From: Lachnospiraceae bacterium
GTDB taxonomy: Bacteria; Bacillota; Clostridia; Oscillospirales; Ruminococcaceae
NCBI GenBank assembly: GCA_023664705.1
Contig: JAMPFE010000082.1
Span: 1 to 8,004, forward strand
Direction: 5' to 3'
Length of the DNA: 8,004 nucleotides
The position numbers and the translations under genes are program-made. Each line of letters starts with the position of its first letter. The first letter of the stretch is position 1. Below the pieces are notes generated by a model. It made no database searches, had not been told where the DNA came from, and saw only the letters and a list, made by a program, of their open reading frames with translations. Positions 5,760 to 8,004 of this stretch are shown here, in pieces.

Positions 5760-7418
5760 ATGAAAGAAAACAAATACGGAATTAAGTGGATATTGGCACA
5801 CACTAAAAATTGTCGCTTTCAGATGATCGCATATACTTTCTTGGTGCTTTGTATTCCCATTATTCAATTGCTTTTCGCTTATTTTATGAAGATGTTCATC
5901 GACATTGCTGTCGGGGATGATGACAACTCCCTGCTAAATGCAGCCTTATACAGTATTATAGCAATTATCGCGTGTGGAGCGGCAATGATGACAAATTCCG
6001 TTCTTGCAAAATTTATATATGGCACAACCGAACGGGAAATCAGAACGAAGCTTATGGGCGTAATTCTAACTCGAAAAATGCTCGATGTTTCTAAGCAACA
6101 TAGCGGCGAGTTGATGACAAAGTTGACGGCAGACACCCAAGCGGCAAGTTCGTGTTATATGAATATTGCCGAGAATATTATCGGCGGTTTAGCATCGGCT
6201 TTATTGGCAACATCTGCGCTGTTTTTTCTTAATTGGAAGATAGCGATAATGCTTGTCGTGCTGACACCGTTGATGATGTTTTTAATGGGAAAGCTGTCTC
6301 CGCAGGTACAAAAGATCAGCACGTTGGACAAGTCTAACGACGAGATAAACCGCACCTTAATGCAGGAAAGTCTGAACAGGATTGCACTGTTAAAAGCGTA
6401 CTCAATGCAAAATAAGGTTGTTGAAAAAGTCGGGATTACATATAAGGAAAAACTGAAAAGCGGGATTAGATTGGGCTTATGGGAAGGTCTTGCGGCTTTC
6501 CTAGGTGTGCTTTCGGGTAATATTATGTCGCTGGTCGCACTTGGCCTGGGGTCATATTTTGTTTTAAAAGGTGAAACTACTGTTGGAAGTCTCATAATGA
6601 TAGTGCAATTGCTGAACTATATCGTAACGCCCATCGCGAAATTTCCTGCCGCCGTTGCTCAAATAGGTCAAGCGACAGCGTCGGCAACACGAATAGGCAG
6701 TATATATGAGATGTCGGAGGAGTGTGTGAACACATCTGCACCGGCAAACGCAAGTGAACTTGTTGCCGAAAATATATGTTTTTCTTATTCAGCAGAGGAA
6801 AAAGTCCTCACGGGAATTGATTTATCTTTCCACAAGGGCGAAGTAACAGGGATTGTTGGCAAGAGCGGCAGTGGAAAGAGTACGATTTTGAAACTGCTTA
6901 TGGGATTGTATTTGCCGACAGAGGGCAGCGTTAAACTGAAATGCGGTGTTGAAACGCTTTCGGGAGAGAATATAATACCGCAAGTCGCATATGTTCCGCC
7001 GGAGGATTATCTGTTTTCGGGAACCATTGCTGAAAACATCACAATGTCTGACAGCAATAGGGATAATGATAAAATGAGTTTGGCAGCCGCAAACGCTAAC
7101 ATACTCAATTACATTCAATCGTTAGAAAACGGTTTTGATACTGTTTTGGGCGAAGGGGGAAATACCGTGTCTAGCGGACAGGCACAGCGTATCGCCATTG
7201 CTAGGGCGATTTATAAGAATAGTGGTGTATTTATCTTTGATGAACCAGATGAACCAACGGCAAATCTTGATCAAGAGTCAATAGATGTATTTCAAAAGAC
7301 AGTTAAAGCGCTGGCACACGACAACATCTGCATAATTGTTACACACGACACCTCAACAGCAGAAATATGTGATAAAATTTATACATTGGAAAACGGCAAA
7401 GTAAGCATTAAGCTGTAA
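5760..7418 (+). CDS. ABC exporter, fused membrane and ATPase domains
   Basis: A 552-residue half-transporter of the multidrug/peptide exporter type, expected to work as a dimer in the cytoplasmic membrane. Six membrane helices lie near residues 21-44, 61-83, 137-157, 159-178, 244-270 and 274-296. The nucleotide-binding domain (about 333-552) has an A-loop Tyr (FSY, Y343), Walker A GKSGSGKST (367-375), Walker B VFIFDE (490-495) and switch His H529 (THD). Three key elements deviate: the Q-loop Gln is Pro414 (VAYVPPEDYLF), the signature is VSSGQ (470-474), and DEP is doubled (DEPDEPTANLD, 494-504) by a 9-bp tandem repeat. These may weaken or abolish ATP-driven transport. The frame is otherwise intact, with GGAGGAG at 5747-5753. 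The TetR neighbour suggests inducible efflux; the substrate is unknown. Confidence 0.93.
   Translation: MKENKYGIKWILAHTKNCRFQMIAYTFLVLCIPIIQLLFAYFMKMFIDIAVGDDDNSLLNAALYSIIAIIACGAAMMTNSVLAKFIYGTTEREIRTKLMGVILTRKMLDVSKQHSGELMTKLTADTQAASSCYMNIAENIIGGLASALLATSALFFLNWKIAIMLVVLTPLMMFLMGKLSPQVQKISTLDKSNDEINRTLMQESLNRIALLKAYSMQNKVVEKVGITYKEKLKSGIRLGLWEGLAAFLGVLSGNIMSLVALGLGSYFVLKGETTVGSLIMIVQLLNYIVTPIAKFPAAVAQIGQATASATRIGSIYEMSEECVNTSAPANASELVAENICFSYSAEEKVLTGIDLSFHKGEVTGIVGKSGSGKSTILKLLMGLYLPTEGSVKLKCGVETLSGENIIPQVAYVPPEDYLFSGTIAENITMSDSNRDNDKMSLAAANANILNYIQSLENGFDTVLGEGGNTVSSGQAQRIAIARAIYKNSGVFIFDEPDEPTANLDQESIDVFQKTVKALAHDNICIIVTHDTSTAEICDKIYTLENGKVSIKL
7239..7256 (+). repeat. 9-bp tandem duplication at the Walker B site
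   Basis: GATGAACCA occurs twice in direct succession (7239-7247 and 7248-7256). In frame it encodes DEP-DEP (residues 494-499), where ABC proteins have one DEP before the D-loop. The copies are identical at every base, which suggests a recent slippage event or an unstable site. Confidence 0.9.
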
Positions 7419-7477
7419 ATTGTCAAGCATATTTTCAGCTTTAGCATACTTTCGTCTATATTATTATTTTAACAACT

Positions 7478-7503
7478 GACCGCTCTGCATACACAGGGCG
7501 GTC
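7478..7503 (+). terminator. Terminator of the TetR-ABC operon
   Basis: GACCGCTCTG (7478-7487) pairs with CAGGGCGGTC (7494-7503), ten pairs with one G-T, around a 6-nt loop. The plus strand continues with ATTTGTATTT, an imperfect T-rich tail. It lies 59 bp after the exporter stop and between convergent genes, so it may also stop the leftward XRE transcript, though that side is poorer in T. Confidence 0.7.
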
Positions 7504-7522
7504 ATTTGTATTTAGCAGAACG

Positions 7523-8004
7523 TCATTCTTGCCCTTTCGTGTCCTCATAGAGAACCTTAATCATCGCGTTCACACCGTTTTTCAAAGCCGTAACCGCTTG
7601 ATTGAGAACAAGTTGGTGGAGAGCGTTCTGTATCGCGCTTGAAATGCCCTCATCGCTGCTCGAAATGTACTCCGCAAGGTAATCATCATACGAGGTGTAA
7701 CGGCTCAAATACCGCACAACAGCGTTTAAAATACTGCCGCTGTAATCATCATCAAGTTCATAAACAATATCCATATCCCCCGACGCTTGCTCCAAGAGAA
7801 AGTTAATCACTCGGAGCTGGTCGGGGGACGTTTTTTTCAAGTCCGAAAGAAGATTTACGGACTTATCCGACAGCCCCGTGTAGTTGCAAACCGCTTGCAG
7901 TTTCGCCTTTTGGGTCTGCGCGTTCGTCCGTCCGAGTAGATAGTCGGTCGTGACCCCGAAATAGTCTGCAAATCGCTCTAAAATCGAGATGTCGGGAGTT
8001 CGAC
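7523..8004 (-). CDS. XRE/Cro-CI-type regulator, N-terminus beyond window
   Basis: The frame stays open from the stop at 7523 to the right edge, giving at least 159 residues; the beginning lies outside the window. The first visible residues, RTPDISILERFADYFGVTTD followed by YLLGR, are the well-known end of a helix-turn-helix XRE domain (last two helices), so most of the DNA-binding helix-turn-helix is off-window. The rest is a helical, Ser/Leu-rich region of about 130 residues (LSDKSVNLLSDLK, then LRVINFLLEQA) typical of longer Firmicutes XRE regulators, where it probably serves dimerisation or sensing. A short version starting at a TTG at 7840 is not credible, because the recognisable domain lies upstream of it. 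Its target is unknown. It converges on the ABC exporter gene and shares the terminator region with it. Confidence 0.85.
   Translation of the reverse strand, partial: RTPDISILERFADYFGVTTDYLLGRTNAQTQKAKLQAVCNYTGLSDKSVNLLSDLKKTSPDQLRVINFLLEQASGDMDIVYELDDDYSGSILNAVVRYLSRYTSYDDYLAEYISSSDEGISSAIQNALHQLVLNQAVTALKNGVNAMIKVLYEDTKGQE

Noticed and set aside
7523..7840. 105-residue stand-alone protein starting at a TTG
   Set aside because: The frame continues upstream to the window edge and includes a clear XRE domain ending, so this is only the C-terminal part of a larger gene.

Overview
The window looks like accessory DNA of a low-GC Gram-positive bacterium, probably an anaerobic gut-type Clostridia/Oscillospiraceae relative. 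The basis is strong AGGAGG-type ribosome sites, a consensus sigma-A promoter, moderate AT-richness, and the protein families present (SUKH immunity protein, XRE and TetR regulators, single-chain ABC exporter). The genus is inference only.

Left part (1-378): no gene. It holds five TGCAG boxes spaced one helical turn apart, a short hairpin with a T-run, and a GC-rich terminator that closes the leftward operon.

Main operon (complement 379-4642): three tightly packed genes on the minus strand. The order of transcription is a 1075-residue HerA/FtsK-type ATPase with a long Ser/Thr/Gly-rich insert, a 226-residue protein with a C-terminal HNH nuclease domain and an acidic N-terminal half, and a SUKH (SMI1/KNR4) protein. 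The ATPase and nuclease overlap by 4 bp (ATGA). The SUKH gene starts 2 bp after the nuclease stop, and its ribosome site overlaps the end of the nuclease gene. A SUKH protein directly after an HNH nuclease is the classical toxin-immunity order, and the coupled ATPase suggests a motor that delivers, loads or activates the nuclease. This is the candidate unusual system of the window.

Middle (4643-5098): a poorly resolved stretch on the minus strand with two competing reading frames. One is a Cys/His-rich 102-residue frame ending at the ATPase ribosome site; the other has a membrane-segment-like stretch but no start codon. A perfect 10-bp hairpin and the promoter of the rightward operon follow.

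Right operon (5027-7503, plus strand): a consensus promoter with a 25-bp near-palindrome just downstream of the -10 box, a TetR-family repressor, and an ABC exporter (six-helix membrane domain fused to a nucleotide-binding domain), closed by a hairpin terminator. The exporter carries three departures from consensus in its ATPase site: a 9-bp tandem duplication giving DEPDEP at Walker B, a Pro in place of the Q-loop Gln, and VSSGQ in place of LSGGQ.

Right edge (complement 7523 to beyond the window): the C-terminal part of an XRE/Cro-type regulator, convergent with the exporter.
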